Translations under genes and position numbers: made by a program
In this document: positions 6,837-7,602 of the stretch, one piece after another
How positions within the stretch are numbered: the stretch's first letter is position 1
How the letters are laid out: every line of letters starts with the position of its first letter
Source of the DNA: JAFAZI01 sp035501255
GTDB taxonomy: Bacteria; Actinomycetota; Actinomycetes; JAFAQI01
Reading direction: 5' to 3'
NCBI GenBank assembly: GCA_035501255.1
Contig: DATJWM010000101.1
Span: 1-7,602 of the forward strand
DNA: 7,602 nucleotides
The notes under the pieces: generated by a model
Seen by the model: the letters and a program-made list of their open reading frames with translations, nothing else
The model's database searches: none
Told to the model about the DNA's origin: nothing

Positions 6837-7602
6837 ATGGTCAGCATCGACTGGGGATCGCAGGACGACCTAGGGATCGATGCGGGTCGGATGCCGTTGA
6901 TGGACCACCTGCGTGAGCTGCGGCGCCGGCTGCTGGCGATCATCCTCATCATCGGAGCCGGCGCCGTCATCGGCTGGTTCCTCTACGCGCCGATCATGCA
7001 CCTACTCGAACGGCCGTACTGCGACGTCAGCCCGAAATACCGGTTCGCGAGCTCCGACGGGCGCTGCGTGCTGGTCTACCACGGTGTCCTTGACGGGTTC
7101 ACCACCCGGATGAAAGTCGCCATCACCGCCGGAGCGGTGCTGACCGGGCCGCTGTGGCTCTACCAGATCTGGGCGTACGTCACTCCCGGGTTGAAGGCCC
7201 GCGAACGGAAGTTCACGGTCTGGTTCGTCGCGACCTCCAGCGCCCTGTTCATCGCCGGCATGGCGCTGGCCTACTACGCGCTGGTCACCGGCCTGTCCGT
7301 GCTGCTGACCCAAGCCGGACCGGACGTGCAAGCACTGCTGACCGTCAACGCCTACCTGTCGTTCGTGATGTTGATGCTGTTCGTGTTCGGAGCGTCCTTC
7401 GAGCTGCCGTTACTCATCGTGCTGGCGAACCTCGCCGGTGTGCTGCCCGCCAACCGGCTACGCAGATCCCAACGGATCTCGATCTTCGGGATATTCGCCT
7501 TCGCCGCGATCGCGACCCCGTCACCGGACCCGTTCTCGATGTGCCTGATGGCACTACCGATGGTCGCGTTGTTCGAGATCGCCGTCGGTGTCGCCATCGT
7601 CC
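6837..7602 (+). CDS. tatC: TatC, twin-arginine translocase core subunit (3' end outside the window)
   Basis: This is the multi-spanning receptor of the Tat pathway, which binds twin-arginine signal peptides and, with TatA-type partners, moves folded proteins across the cytoplasmic membrane. 255 residues are visible. They include the cytoplasmic signature MPLMDHLRELRRRLL (19-33), the first helix (about 33-52), an outer loop with two cysteines (62, 77), GVLDGFTTRMKVA (83-95), the PLWLYQIWAYVTPGL segment (105-119) with the following ER pair at 123-124, the conserved acidic position in SFELP (Glu189, equivalent to Glu170 of E. coli TatC), and TPSPDPFSM (227-235) before the last helix. The frame is still open at the window edge, within or just after helix six, so little beyond a C-terminal tail should be missing. 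No tatA or tatB lies on the left side. The gene is divergent from the LAL regulator and has a copy of the shared control element upstream. Whether it is the only tatC of the genome or a dedicated second copy cannot be told here. Confidence 0.95.
   Translation, partial: MVSIDWGSQDDLGIDAGRMPLMDHLRELRRRLLAIILIIGAGAVIGWFLYAPIMHLLERPYCDVSPKYRFASSDGRCVLVYHGVLDGFTTRMKVAITAGAVLTGPLWLYQIWAYVTPGLKARERKFTVWFVATSSALFIAGMALAYYALVTGLSVLLTQAGPDVQALLTVNAYLSFVMLMLFVFGASFELPLLIVLANLAGVLPANRLRRSQRISIFGIFAFAAIATPSPDPFSMCLMALPMVALFEIAVGVAIV

Noticed and set aside
1..7602. tRNA, rRNA, riboswitch or CRISPR array
   Set aside because: No cloverleaf, conserved rRNA segment or regularly spaced repeat was seen on either strand by eye.

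Overview
The window is high-GC DNA with the codon use of an actinobacterium. Third positions are mostly G or C, there are GTG and TTG starts, and there is a very large LAL-type LuxR regulator together with an actinobacterial-style TatC. I cannot place it to genus. The left third is a scarred accessory region. The right two thirds hold an intact group of membrane genes and a regulator.

Left part (1 to about 1830). A minus-strand IS1380-family transposase keeps its N-terminal and central parts (183-1061). It then loses all family resemblance near position 183, so the last catalytic acidic residue and the C-terminus are missing. I do not recognise the sequence from 1 to 182. On the other side of the element is the C-terminal remnant of a plus-strand LuxR-family regulator (about 1189-1629). 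It has an intact helix-turn-helix but no N-terminal part. The simplest reading is IS insertion or deletion damage to an older regulator gene. About 200 bp without a gene follow, containing short inverted repeats, between two convergent reading directions.

Middle and right part (1830-7602). On the minus strand, read right to left, are a large LAL regulator (6673-3995), a small six-helix membrane protein (3880-3287) and a DHA2-type MFS exporter (3290-1830). The last two overlap by ATGA and are probably translationally coupled. Divergent from the regulator, on the plus strand, is a tatC gene (6837 to the window end, 3' end cut off).

The most interesting observation is non-coding. A sequence of about 77 bp, 77 percent identical without gaps by hand count (59/77), lies in front of both the membrane-protein/MFS operon (3977-3901, minus strand) and tatC (6724-6800, plus strand). 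The two copies are in inverted orientation and bracket the regulator gene. Each contains a palindrome of the form CATC-N5-GATG. The copy before tatC is centred almost exactly midway between the regulator start and the tatC start. The inference is a small regulon: the LAL protein, or another factor, acts on the same control element in front of a Tat translocase gene, a membrane protein of unknown function and an exporter, and possibly in front of its own gene. A second item is a perfect 27-nt hairpin sequence inside the early coding region of the MFS gene.
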